Position numbers and translations under genes: made by a program. The notes beneath the pieces were generated by a model, which had not been told where the DNA came from, did no database searches, and saw nothing but the letters and a program-made list of their open reading frames with translations. Positions 1-7,774 of a stretch of DNA of 64,000 bases are shown piece after piece; position 1 is the first letter of the stretch; every line of letters starts with the position of its first letter. The DNA is from DASWJZ01 sp963792885 (lineage in GTDB: Bacteria > Pseudomonadota > Alphaproteobacteria > Rhizobiales > Afifellaceae), in NCBI GenBank assembly GCA_963792885.1, contig CAWBXX010000002.1:124001-188000 (forward strand), read 5' to 3'.

Positions 1-2
1 CC

Positions 3-158
3 GCGCTCTTCGGCGTGATCGTGGTGGTGAACTCCGCCTGGCTGATGGCGGGGGCCTCCTTCGCCACGCTGCTCCGGCGGCCGCGGGTTGGGCGGATCGC
101 GAACGTCGCCTTCGCCCTGCTCCTCGTCCTCTCCGTCGCCGTTGCGGCGCTCCATTGA
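3..158 (+). CDS. LysE-family translocator, C-terminal fragment
   Basis: Partial gene cut by the window edge; the open frame begins at base 3 and stops with TGA at 156-158. The 51 visible residues form two hydrophobic stretches (about residues 2-22 and 34-50) separated by a short arginine-rich loop, RRPRVGR. That arrangement, with a small alanine-rich tail ending ALH, matches the C-terminal two membrane segments of LysE/RhtB amino-acid exporters. The family assignment rests on the pattern of the last two helices only. It runs in the same direction as pfp but is separated from it by 81 bases, so co-transcription is uncertain. Confidence 0.5.
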   Translation, partial: ALFGVIVVVNSAWLMAGASFATLLRRPRVGRIANVAFALLLVLSVAVAALH

Positions 159-239
159 CGGCGGGAATCGCCCCTGTCGTTTGATCTCCGCATCCGACCC
201 TAGTATCTGGGCTGACCGCCGCGGCCGCCCGGAGCGCCG

Positions 240-1478
240 ATGCCCAAGCACAAAGTCGCCATGCTGACCGCGGGCGGCCTCGCCCCCTGTCTCTCCTCGG
301 CCGTGGCCGAGCTGATCGAGCGCTACACGAACGTGGCGCCCGAGGTGGAGATGATCGGCTATCTCGGCGGCTATCGCGGCCTCCTGAAGGGCGAATCCGT
401 CAAGGTCACCGAGGCGGCGCGCGTCAACGCGCGGAGGCTCCACGAGCACGGCGGCTCGCCGATCGGCAACAGCCGGGTGAAGCTGACGAACGTCGCCGAC
501 GCGGTGAAGCGCGGCTTCGTCAAGGAGGGGCAACATCCGCTGACGGTCGCCGCGGAGCAGCTCGCCAAGGACCGCGTCACCATCCTCCACACGATCGGCG
601 GCGACGACACCTCAACCTCCGCAGCCGACCTGGCGGCCTATCTCTCCGAGAACGGCTACGCGCTGACCGTGGTCGGCATGCCGAAGACGATCGACAACGA
701 CATCGTTCCGGTGCGCCAGTCGCTCGGCGCCATGACTGCGGCGGAGCAGGGCGCGATCTTCTTCGAGAACGTCGTCAACGAGGGGACCGCGAGCCCGCGC
801 ACGCTGTTGATCCATGAGGTGATGGGCAGGAACTGCGGCTGGCTGACCGCCGCCACCGCCCGCGTTTATCGCGAGCGATTGGGAGCGCTCGACTTCCTGC
901 CGGAGCTGAACCTTGCGCGCGAGCGAAAGGCGATCGACGCGGTCTACGTGCCGGAGATCGCCGTCGACATCGAAGCCGAGGGCGTCCGCCTCAAGGCCGC
1001 GATGGACAGGAAGAGCTGCGTCAACGTTTTCGTGAGCGAAGGCGCCAATGCCGCCGGCATCGTGGAGGAGATGCTTCAGCGCGGCGAGGAGGTGAAGCGC
1101 GACGCCTTCGGCCACGTCCAGCTCGACAAGGTCAATGTCGGCGACTGGTTCAGCAGACGTCTCGCGAAGCTCGTCGGCGCGGAGCGGACGCTGGTGCAGA
1201 AGTCCGGCTACTTCGCCCGTTCTGCCGCCGCAAACGCCGCCGACCGCAAGCTGATTCGCGAGATGGCGCATGTCGCGGTCGACAGCGGGCTTTCCGGGGT
1301 GCCTGGTCTCGTCGGCAACGACGAGGGGCGCGGCGACGCGCTCCGCGCCATCGAGCTGCCGCGCGTCAAGGGCGGCAAGCCCTTCGATATTGAGGCAAAA
1401 TGGTTCAAGGAGATGCTTGCGGCAATCGGCCAGCCGACGGGCGAGCGCGTTCTCGTCGCACACGGCGCCGAGGATTGA
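240..1478 (+). CDS. pfp: Pyrophosphate-dependent 6-phosphofructokinase
   Basis: Interconverts fructose 6-phosphate and fructose 1,6-bisphosphate using pyrophosphate in place of ATP, reversibly, in the cytosol. The 412-residue length fits the bacterial PPi-PFK family. The phosphoryl-donor loop reads GGDDT (residues 120-124), where the second Asp is the hallmark of PPi use; ATP enzymes have Gly there. The catalytic PKTIDND motif is at 148-154 and the MGR substrate-binding motif at 195-197. The ATG at 240 gives an N-terminus beginning directly with the first beta strand. It sits just ahead of the Entner-Doudoroff genes edd and eda and of pgi, so hexose phosphates are handled by one gene block. 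Methylotrophic alphaproteobacteria often carry this enzyme. Confidence 0.9.
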   Translation: MPKHKVAMLTAGGLAPCLSSAVAELIERYTNVAPEVEMIGYLGGYRGLLKGESVKVTEAARVNARRLHEHGGSPIGNSRVKLTNVADAVKRGFVKEGQHPLTVAAEQLAKDRVTILHTIGGDDTSTSAADLAAYLSENGYALTVVGMPKTIDNDIVPVRQSLGAMTAAEQGAIFFENVVNEGTASPRTLLIHEVMGRNCGWLTAATARVYRERLGALDFLPELNLARERKAIDAVYVPEIAVDIEAEGVRLKAAMDRKSCVNVFVSEGANAAGIVEEMLQRGEEVKRDAFGHVQLDKVNVGDWFSRRLAKLVGAERTLVQKSGYFARSAAANAADRKLIREMAHVAVDSGLSGVPGLVGNDEGRGDALRAIELPRVKGGKPFDIEAKWFKEMLAAIGQPTGERVLVAHGAED

Positions 1479-1557
1479 TGGCCGGCGGCGCAAAAGAAGG
1501 CCCAAAGGGAGACGACGCTCGAAAACGGCGCGCACTTTGCAAGCGAAGGAACACGCC

Positions 1558-3387
1558 ATGGCCCTCCCCGTGACGCTCAACGCCCGTGTCGGCGAGGTGA
1601 CCGAGCGGATCAAGCACAGAAGCCGCGACGACCGCGCCTCCTATCGCGAGCGCGTCGCCGAGGCGCACGCCCGCGCTCCGCACCGCGGCAAGCTCTCCTG
1701 CGGCAACCTCGCGCACGGCTTCGCCGCCTGCGGGGTGGAGGACAAGGCGCATCTCGCCGGAGACGCGGTGCCGAACCTCGCGATCGTCACCGCCTACAAC
1801 GACATGCTCTCCGCGCATCAGCCCTACGAGCGCTTTCCCGACCTGATCCGCGAAGCCGCGCACGCAGCCGGCGGCGTGGCGCAGGTGGCGGGCGGCGTGC
1901 CGGCGATGTGCGATGGCGTGACTCAAGGGCAGCCCGGGATGGAGCTGTCGCTCTTCTCGCGCGACGTGATCGCCATGTCCGCCGGGATCGCGCTTTCGCA
2001 CGATATGTTCGACGCCGCCGTCTTTCTCGGAATCTGCGACAAGATCGTGCCGGGCCTTCTGATGGGTGCGCTCGCTTTCGGCCATCTGCCGGCGATCTTC
2101 ATCCCGGCCGGGCCGATGACGAGCGGCCTGCCGAACGACGACAAGGCGAAGGTCCGCCAGCTTTATGTCGAGGGAAAGGTCGGCCGCGCCGAGCTGCTCG
2201 AGGCGGAATCGAAGTCCTACCACGGTCCGGGAACCTGCACCTTCTACGGCACCGCCAACTCCAACCAGATGCTGATGGAGATCATGGGGCTGCACCTGCC
2301 GGGCGCCTCCTTCGTCAATCCGAACACGCCGCTCCGCGACGCGCTGACGCGCGAGGCGACGAAGCGCGCGCTCGCGATCACCGCGCTCGGCAACGAGTAC
2401 ACGCCGGTCGGCGAGGTGATCGACGAGCGCGCGATCGTCAACGGCATCGTGGGGCTCCTCGCGACCGGCGGCTCCACCAACCACACGATCCACCTTGTCG
2501 CGATTGCCCGCGCCGCCGGCATCGACGTGACGTGGGACGACTTCGCCGATCTCTCCGAGGTCGTGCCGCTCCTTGCCCGCATCTATCCGAACGGGCTTGC
2601 CGACGTGAACCATTTCCACGCGGCCGGCGGCATGGGCTTTCTGATCGGCGAGCTCCTCGACGCCGGGCTCCTGCACGACGACGTTCGTACGGTCTGGGGA
2701 AGCGGGCTCTCCAGCTACCGCGTGGAGGCGAAGCTCGACGAGGACGGCGGCCTCCGCTTCGAGCCGTCGGCCTCCGCCTCGCACGACCCGACCGTGCTTC
2801 GCCCCGCTTCCGAGCCCTTCCACGTGACGGGCGGGCTGAAGCTCCTCGCCGGCAATCTCGGCCGCGCCGTGATCAAGGTCTCGGCGGTGAAGCCGGAGCG
2901 CCATGTCGTCGAGGCGCCGGCCCTCGTCTTCCATTCGCAGGCTGCGCTGAACGACGCCTACAAGGCTGGCCGGCTCGACTGCGATTTCGTGGCGGTCGTC
3001 CGCTATCAGGGCCCGCGCGCCAACGGCATGCCCGAGCTTCACAAGCTGACGCCGCTTCTCGGCATGCTGCAGGATCGCGGGCACCGCGTCGCGCTCGTCA
3101 CCGACGGGCGCATGTCAGGCGCCTCCGGCAAGGTGCCGGCGGCGATCCATGTGACACCGGAGGCGGAGGCCGGGGGCGCGATCGCCAAGCTCCGCGACGG
3201 CGACATGATCCGCTTGGACGCGACGAAGGGAACGCTCGAAGCCCTGGTCTCCGCGGACGAGTGGGCGGCACGCGACCTTGCCACCGCCGACCTCTCGGCG
3301 AACGACTTCGGCGTCGGGCGAGAGCTTTTCGGTGCATTTCGGAGATTTGCGGGGACGGCGGAGGCAGGCGCCAGCGTCATCGGTTAA
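1558..3387 (+). CDS. edd: Phosphogluconate dehydratase
   Basis: First enzyme of the Entner-Doudoroff branch: dehydrates 6-phosphogluconate to 2-keto-3-deoxy-6-phosphogluconate (KDPG). The 609-residue protein belongs to the IlvD/Edd iron-sulfur dehydratases. Cluster-ligand candidates are the Cys in AMCDGVTQGQPG (about residue 118), in GICDKIVPG and in GPGTCTFYGTANSNQ. The ATG at 1558 is preceded by GAAGGA at ribosome-binding distance; the frame is open further upstream through pfp, but the upstream part has no homology to the family. Followed 31 bases later by eda, which uses its product. Confidence 0.95.
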   Translation: MALPVTLNARVGEVTERIKHRSRDDRASYRERVAEAHARAPHRGKLSCGNLAHGFAACGVEDKAHLAGDAVPNLAIVTAYNDMLSAHQPYERFPDLIREAAHAAGGVAQVAGGVPAMCDGVTQGQPGMELSLFSRDVIAMSAGIALSHDMFDAAVFLGICDKIVPGLLMGALAFGHLPAIFIPAGPMTSGLPNDDKAKVRQLYVEGKVGRAELLEAESKSYHGPGTCTFYGTANSNQMLMEIMGLHLPGASFVNPNTPLRDALTREATKRALAITALGNEYTPVGEVIDERAIVNGIVGLLATGGSTNHTIHLVAIARAAGIDVTWDDFADLSEVVPLLARIYPNGLADVNHFHAAGGMGFLIGELLDAGLLHDDVRTVWGSGLSSYRVEAKLDEDGGLRFEPSASASHDPTVLRPASEPFHVTGGLKLLAGNLGRAVIKVSAVKPERHVVEAPALVFHSQAALNDAYKAGRLDCDFVAVVRYQGPRANGMPELHKLTPLLGMLQDRGHRVALVTDGRMSGASGKVPAAIHVTPEAEAGGAIAKLRDGDMIRLDATKGTLEALVSADEWAARDLATADLSANDFGVGRELFGAFRRFAGTAEAGASVIG

Positions 3388-3418
3388 GGTAGGATATCGC
3401 AGGCTTGGGGGGGCATTG

Positions 3419-4090
3419 ATGAGCCGCAGCGAGACTTTGCAACCGATCGTCGCCGGGGCGACGGTCGTTCCCGTGGTCGTCATCGACGACCGCGCGGCCG
3501 CCGTGCCGCTTGCGCGCGCGCTCGTCGCCGGCGGGCTGAAGGTCATCGAGATCACGCTTCGGACCGGCGCCGCGCTAGACGCGATCGCGGCAATCGCGAA
3601 AGAGGTCGAGGACGCTGTCGTCGGTGCGGGGACCGTCTTGAGCAAGGGGCAGTTCGTTGCCGCGGAGAAGGCTGGCGCCCGCTTCATGGTCTCGCCTGGG
3701 GTCGGTCCAGACGTGCTCGCCGCGGCAGCCGATTCCCATGTGCCCCTGATGCCCGGCGCTGCAACCGCATCGGAGGTGATGACGTTGATGGACGAGGGCT
3801 ACACGATCCAGAAATTCTTTCCCGCCGGCCCGGCGGGTGGCATCGCCTATCTGAAGGCGCTCGCCTCGCCGCTTCCTGCAATCAGCTTCTGCCCGACCGG
3901 CGGCATCGATGCCGGGAATGCTCGCGATTACCTCGCGCTTCCGAACGTCGTCGCGGTCGGCGGCTCCTGGGTGACGCCCGCCGACGCGATCAAGAGCGGC
4001 GACTGGGCGCGGATCGAGAAGCTCGCCCGCGAGGCGGCATCGCTTGGAGGCCCAGACCTTGGAGGTTCAGAGCTTGGAGGCAAGGCATGA
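3419..4090 (+). CDS. eda: KDPG aldolase (2-dehydro-3-deoxy-phosphogluconate aldolase)
   Basis: Cleaves KDPG to pyruvate and glyceraldehyde 3-phosphate, completing the Entner-Doudoroff pathway. It is a class I (Schiff-base) aldolase: the lysine in IQKFFPA (K132) is the expected imine residue and the glutamate in VIEITLRT (E44) the general base. The ATG at 3419 follows a GGGGGG run; the frame is open upstream into edd, but the family fold starts here. At 223 residues it is slightly long because of a repetitive LGG-containing tail (LGGPDLGGSELGG). Its stop overlaps the pgi start as ATGA, showing translational coupling. Confidence 0.95.
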   Translation: MSRSETLQPIVAGATVVPVVVIDDRAAAVPLARALVAGGLKVIEITLRTGAALDAIAAIAKEVEDAVVGAGTVLSKGQFVAAEKAGARFMVSPGVGPDVLAAAADSHVPLMPGAATASEVMTLMDEGYTIQKFFPAGPAGGIAYLKALASPLPAISFCPTGGIDAGNARDYLALPNVVAVGGSWVTPADAIKSGDWARIEKLAREAASLGGPDLGGSELGGKA

Positions 4091-5730
4091 AGGCCGCTGC
4101 AGCCGACACCCTTGACGCGCTGCGCGCGCATCTCGAGGCGATCGGGAATCCGCATATGCGCGACCTATTCGCTGAGGATCCCGCGCGCTTCTCGCGCTTC
4201 TCGCTGACCTTCCGCGATTTGACGCTCGACTATTCGAAGAACCGCATCGTGCCCGAGACGATGGACCTCCTCGTCAGGCTCGCCAAGGATGCCGAGGTCG
4301 AAAAGCTGCGCGACCAGATGTTCGCCGGCGCGCCGATCAACGAGACGGAGAACCGGCCCGTCCTGCACGTTGCGCTTCGCGCGCCGCGCGAGGCCGACAT
4401 TCGCGTCAACGGCGAGAACGTCATCCCGGAAGTGCACGCGACGCTCGACCGCTTCCTGCGCTTCGCCGACCAGGTACGCTCTGGCGCGCTCCGTGGCGTC
4501 GCCGCCGACAAGTTCGACGACATCGTCAGCATCGGGATCGGCGGCTCAGATCTCGGGCCGGCGATGGCGACGGCGGCGCTGACCCCCTACCGCGACGGCG
4601 GGCCGAATGTGCACTTCGTCTCCAATGTCGACGGCGCACATCTTGTCGACACGCTGGCGAACCTCGACGCGGAGCGCACGCTCTTCCTGATCGCCTCGAA
4701 GACCTTCACCACCTCGGAGACGATGACCAACGCGGCCTCCGCGCGCGCCTGGCTTTCCTACCGGCTCGGCGAGGAGGCCATCGCCACGCACTTCGCCGCG
4801 GTCTCCAGCAATCTCTTGAAGGTTGCCGAATTCGGCATCCGGCCTGAGCGCGTCTTCGGCTTCTGGGACTGGGTGGGCGGCCGCTATTCGGTGTGGTCGT
4901 CGATCGGGCTGCCGCTCGCGATCTCGATCGGCAGCGCCAATTTCCGCGACTTCCTCGCCGGCGCGCACGCTATCGACGAGCACTTCCGCACCGAGCCGCT
5001 GCACCAGAACATGCCGGCGATCATGGGGCTCCTCGGCATCTGGTACCGCAACGTCCTCGACCTCCGCACGCAGGCGATCCTTCCCTACGACCAGCGCATG
5101 TACCGCTTCGCCGCGCATCTTCAGCAGCTCGACATGGAATCGAACGGCAAGCGAGTGACGCGGCCGTCGCGGCTCGTGGAGAACCGCACCGGCCCGGTCG
5201 TCTGGGGCGAGCCCGGCACGAATGGCCAGCACGCGTTCTATCAGCTCCTGCACCAGGGGACGGAGATCGTGCCGGCCGACTTCCTGATCGCCGCCGAGCC
5301 GCATGAACAGCTCGGCGACCATCACGAAAAGCTCGTGTCCAATTGCTTCGCGCAAAGCGAGGCGCTCGCCTTTGGCAAGACCGAGGCGGAGGCGCGCGAG
5401 GAGCTGGCGCGAAGCAACCTCTCCGCCGCCGCGCAGGAGAGGCTCGTGCTGCACAAGGTGTTCCCCGGCAACCGCCCGTCGAACACGCTGATCTATCGGA
5501 AGCTCGATCCGGAGACGCTCGGAATGCTGATCGCGCTCTACGAGCACAAGGTGTTCGTCGAGGGCGCTGTCTGGAACATCAACTCCTTCGACCAATGGGG
5601 CGTGGAGCTCGGCAAGGCGTTGGCGACGCGGCTCCTGCCCGTTGTCCTGGATCCGAACCGGACCGAAGCGCTCGACTCCTCGACGAAGGGGCTCCTCGCC
5701 CGCTACCACAAGCTCAGATCATCGAAGTAG
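4087..5730 (+). CDS. pgi: Glucose-6-phosphate isomerase
   Basis: Interconverts glucose 6-phosphate and fructose 6-phosphate, linking the Entner-Doudoroff genes upstream to the Pfp reaction. The 547-residue length is normal for the large bacterial enzyme. Visible family signatures are the sugar-phosphate loop GIGGSDLGP, the SKTFTTSETMTNA segment, FGFWDWVGGRYS, the catalytic glutamate in QLDMESNGK, the histidine in GTNGQHAFYQLLHQG and the lysine in FDQWGVELGK. Starts inside the eda stop codon (ATGA at 4087-4090), so it belongs to the same operon as edd and eda. Confidence 0.95.
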   Translation: MKAAAADTLDALRAHLEAIGNPHMRDLFAEDPARFSRFSLTFRDLTLDYSKNRIVPETMDLLVRLAKDAEVEKLRDQMFAGAPINETENRPVLHVALRAPREADIRVNGENVIPEVHATLDRFLRFADQVRSGALRGVAADKFDDIVSIGIGGSDLGPAMATAALTPYRDGGPNVHFVSNVDGAHLVDTLANLDAERTLFLIASKTFTTSETMTNAASARAWLSYRLGEEAIATHFAAVSSNLLKVAEFGIRPERVFGFWDWVGGRYSVWSSIGLPLAISIGSANFRDFLAGAHAIDEHFRTEPLHQNMPAIMGLLGIWYRNVLDLRTQAILPYDQRMYRFAAHLQQLDMESNGKRVTRPSRLVENRTGPVVWGEPGTNGQHAFYQLLHQGTEIVPADFLIAAEPHEQLGDHHEKLVSNCFAQSEALAFGKTEAEAREELARSNLSAAAQERLVLHKVFPGNRPSNTLIYRKLDPETLGMLIALYEHKVFVEGAVWNINSFDQWGVELGKALATRLLPVVLDPNRTEALDSSTKGLLARYHKLRSSK

Positions 5731-5749
5731 AGGCGCGCGGCGCAAAGCG

Positions 5750-6019
5750 TCAGCGCGACCGTCCCCTGTGCGCCTCGTAAAAGCTGCGCAAGACCGCATT
5801 CATGCGCGTCAAGTGGCCCTTGCCCTGCGCCTTAAACCAATCGAACACCTCGGCATCGACGCGAAGATGCACGGATTTCTTGTTCTCGGGCATCACGAGC
5901 TTCGCACGCTTCCAGAACTGCGCTCCGAGTTCCGGCCCCTCGGGCGGATTGGCGCGCGTGCGGTCCGGAAGCGCGTCGACATCAGCCTGCGATAGCCTTC
6001 TTGTATTTCTCTCGGTCAT
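5750..6019 (-). CDS. brnA: BrnA-family antitoxin
   Basis: Small 89-residue protein of the BrnA (DUF4415) family, which neutralises the BrnT ribonuclease toxin and represses its own operon. The family core is visible: FWKRAKLVMPENKKS followed by VHLRVDAEVFDWFKAQGKG, a ribbon-helix-helix DNA-binding segment with a terminal helix (NAVLRSFYEAHRG). It starts inside the 3' end of brnT (overlap 5982-6019), the usual toxin-first order. It is convergent with pgi, 19 bases away. The symbol follows family membership; no experimental link is implied. Confidence 0.8.
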   Translation of the reverse strand: MTERNTRRLSQADVDALPDRTRANPPEGPELGAQFWKRAKLVMPENKKSVHLRVDAEVFDWFKAQGKGHLTRMNAVLRSFYEAHRGRSR

Positions 6020-6263
6020 TACGTCCTGCCTTCCACGCGGAGATGATGCGCCGCACGTCGCCTCTCAATGTGTAGACGACCACGAGATGGAGCCCCTCCG
6101 CCTCGCCGATCGCCTTGATCCGCCGCTCGCCGCGATAGTCTCTTCCGTTGACGGCCTCGAACACCGGCCCACGGAACATCTTCGCGGCTCTGACGAAATC
6201 GACGCCGTGCTTCTTCAGGTTTGCAGCCGCTTTCGCCTCGTCCCATTCAAAGGCGTCCGTCAT
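5982..6263 (-). CDS. brnT: BrnT-family toxin (ribonuclease)
   Basis: A 93-residue BrnT-like toxin. The diagnostic start FEWDEAKAAANLKKHGVDF is present, followed by the core containing GRDYRGERRIKAIGEAEG, VVVYTLRGDVRRIISAWKA and a basic end (NDREKYKKA). BrnT proteins resemble RelE and cleave RNA when free of BrnA. The ATG at 6263 is chosen because the family begins there; the frame extends another 16 residues upstream with no homology. An inverted repeat 38-52 bases upstream fits the autoregulatory operator known for this family. Confidence 0.8.
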   Translation of the reverse strand: MTDAFEWDEAKAAANLKKHGVDFVRAAKMFRGPVFEAVNGRDYRGERRIKAIGEAEGLHLVVVYTLRGDVRRIISAWKAGRNDREKYKKAIAG

Positions 6264-6301
6264 CCGCCAAGCCCGCCGTCCACGTAGAAAATATACACGC
6301 C

Positions 6302-6315
6302 ACGTGTCCACACGT
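6302..6315. promoter_or_regulatory. Candidate autoregulatory operator of brnTA
   Basis: The 14-base inverted repeat ACGTGT-CC-ACACGT has 6-base arms and overlaps a CACGTG palindrome at its left end. It lies just upstream of brnT, with a TATATTTTC-like A/T stretch between it and the gene on the minus strand. BrnT-BrnA complexes repress their own promoters in characterised systems; that this repeat is the site is inference from position and symmetry. Confidence 0.45.
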
Positions 6316-6397
6316 CAAAGGAATCGTCCCGAGACGATTAGGGTTAAGGCCGCTATTCGCGTGATCACACCGGCGTGATCCTTACTGTCGCGGTCAT

Positions 6398-6475
6398 GGC
6401 CCGGTGGGGGAGCGGCTCACCCGGCGGTGGTGCAACACCGAGAAGGCTTGGTTCAAGTCCAGGCCCGGGCCTCCA
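6398..6475 (+). tRNA. tRNA-Cys-like sequence (GCA anticodon), atypical
   Basis: A 78-base stretch folds as a cloverleaf ending in encoded CCA. The 7-base acceptor pairs GGCCCGG (6398-6404) with CCGGGCC, then U73 and CCA, as in bacterial tRNA-Cys. A D-arm GGG/CCC encloses AGCGG. The anticodon stem CGGTG/CACCG encloses a loop of only six bases, GTGCAA, placing GCA as anticodon. The T-arm CTTGG/CCAGG encloses TTCAAGT. Two irregularities stand out: the short anticodon loop and one extra C between T-stem and acceptor. It could be a divergent tRNA-Cys, a tRNA-like regulatory RNA or a decayed copy. Standard tRNA tools may score it poorly. Confidence 0.4.
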
Positions 6476-6694
6476 AAACCCCGCACTACCTCAAAGTTCG
6501 CGCGATGTGACGCAGTGTGATGCCGCGCGGGAGCAGCCGCGTGGAATGCTTCGCGCCGAAGCCATCGCCGGGAACCCTTTTTCACTTTCCGCATCCAAGA
6601 CCTTCGACAAAGGAGTGTCCCATGGCGCGCGCGGTCGCGAACGCGGCGGAGAATCTCGAGATCTCTTCCCGAGGACGAACTGGTCCGCCGGGCT

Positions 6695-7324
6695 TTGATC
6701 CGCGACCAGGCGGCGCTGCGCGAGATCATGACGCGGAACAGCCCGCGCCTCTACCGCACGGCGAGGTCGATCCTGCGTAGTGAAGGCGACGCGGAGGAGG
6801 TGGTGCAGGAGACCTACCTCCGGGCCTTCGCGCATATCGACCGCTTCCGGGGCGAGGCGAAAATGTCGACCTGGCTCACGCGGATCGCGCTGAACGAAGC
6901 GCTTGGCCGATTGCGCCGGGGCTTCAAGACGGTCGCGCTTTCCCAAGCGGAGGAGGTAGCGAGCGGCGCGGCCGTCGTGCCATTCCCGGCGGCGGCGGGA
7001 GAAGACGATCCGGAGCGCATCGTCGCACGGCGCCAGATCGGCGCGCTGCTGGAGCGTGCCATCGACGCGCTGCCCCATCCGTTTCGCGTCGTCTTCGTGA
7101 TGCGGATGGTCGAGGACATGAGCGTGCGAGAGACCGCGGCGTTGCTCGAAGTGCCCGAGGCGACGGTGAAGACGCGGCTCCATCGCGCCAAGCTCCTTCT
7201 GCGGAAAACTCTTGAGCCGGAGATAGGCAACGCACTCGCGGACGTCTTCCCGTTCGCGGGCCGTCGCTGCTCGCGGATCGCGGAGAGCGTGCTCTCACGC
7301 CTCGGGCCTGACACCCGATCGTAA
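6695..7324 (+). CDS. ECF-family RNA polymerase sigma factor
   Basis: Directs RNA polymerase to alternative promoters. Region 2 is seen in RLYRTARSILRSEGDAEEVVQETYLRAF and region 4 in VEDMSVRETAALLEVPEATVKTRLHRAK, a helix-turn-helix. The C-terminus DVFPFAGRRCSRI is typical of an alphaproteobacterial ECF subgroup. The visible open frame begins at a TTG (6695). The family N-terminus, MARAVANAAENLEISS, is encoded just upstream from ATG 6622 (with AAAGGAG before it) but in another frame; removing one C near 6670 joins it to EDELVRRALIRDQ. So the gene probably spans 6622-7324 with an extra base, real or an artefact. It leads an apparent operon with a small secreted protein and a cupredoxin. No anti-sigma gene is visible. 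Confidence 0.8.
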   Translation: MIRDQAALREIMTRNSPRLYRTARSILRSEGDAEEVVQETYLRAFAHIDRFRGEAKMSTWLTRIALNEALGRLRRGFKTVALSQAEEVASGAAVVPFPAAAGEDDPERIVARRQIGALLERAIDALPHPFRVVFVMRMVEDMSVRETAALLEVPEATVKTRLHRAKLLLRKTLEPEIGNALADVFPFAGRRCSRIAESVLSRLGPDTRS

Positions 7325-7369
7325 GCAACCGAAGGCCCGCAGGCGCGGGTCGGCATATGGAGGACCCAC

Positions 7370-7774
7370 ATGAAATTGCTTTTCACGACGCTTGCGTTTG
7401 CCGCCGCTTTGGGTGTCGCCACGCAGGCCGCGGCGCAGGAGATGGCACCTCCAGGCGGGAGCTACCAGAGAGTCAGCGAGCTCGTGACCCTTCCGGATTT
7501 CATCCCGGGTCTCGGGCAGCTCTACGTGGACCCGGCGACACTCCCGGCCGGTCCATTTCTCGCCTACGACCATGATGGCCGGCTGGTCAGCACGATCTAC
7601 ATGATCCCGATCGAAGACCTCAATCCGGACAAGAAGTTCGACCACCTCGCCTCGCCAGGCGGCGCGGTGGACCACGTCGACATCTACTTCAATGCCGGAC
7701 ATCCCGGTGTTGAGAAGCCGCATGCGCACGTGGTCCTGTGGCACGTGAGCGACGAGTTCGCTGTCGAAAAATAG
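7370..7774 (+). CDS. Small secreted protein of unknown function
   Basis: A 134-residue protein with a clear Sec signal peptide: KLLFTTLAFAAALG and a cleavage region ATQAAAQE at about residues 18-24. The mature part resembles conserved periplasmic proteins of the DUF5602/TTHB210 type: it has LPDFIPGLGQLYVDPATLP and a histidine-bearing GGAVDHVDIYFNAGHPG and PHAHVVLWHV, which could bind metal. Good ribosome-binding site GGAGG lies 6 bases before the ATG. It is 45 bases after the sigma-factor gene and directly abuts the cupredoxin gene, suggesting that both are exported products of the sigma-factor operon. Function not known. Confidence 0.6.
   Translation: MKLLFTTLAFAAALGVATQAAAQEMAPPGGSYQRVSELVTLPDFIPGLGQLYVDPATLPAGPFLAYDHDGRLVSTIYMIPIEDLNPDKKFDHLASPGGAVDHVDIYFNAGHPGVEKPHAHVVLWHVSDEFAVEK

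Larger units (their letters stand above)
6264..6621. other. Intergenic region between brnT and the sigma-factor gene
   Basis: This 358-base gap holds the brnTA operator candidate (6302-6315) and the tRNA-Cys-like sequence (6398-6475). The remainder shows only a short direct repeat GTGATC near 6361-6380 and the presumed promoter of the downstream sigma-factor operon, including AAAGGAG at about 6609 as ribosome-binding site for the ATG at 6622. No protein-coding gene is seen in it. Confidence 0.5.

Noticed and set aside
1405..3084. Long open frames antisense to edd and to other genes
   Set aside because: Expected in GC-rich DNA; they are arginine/histidine-rich, without family similarity, and coincide with strongly conserved genes on the other strand.
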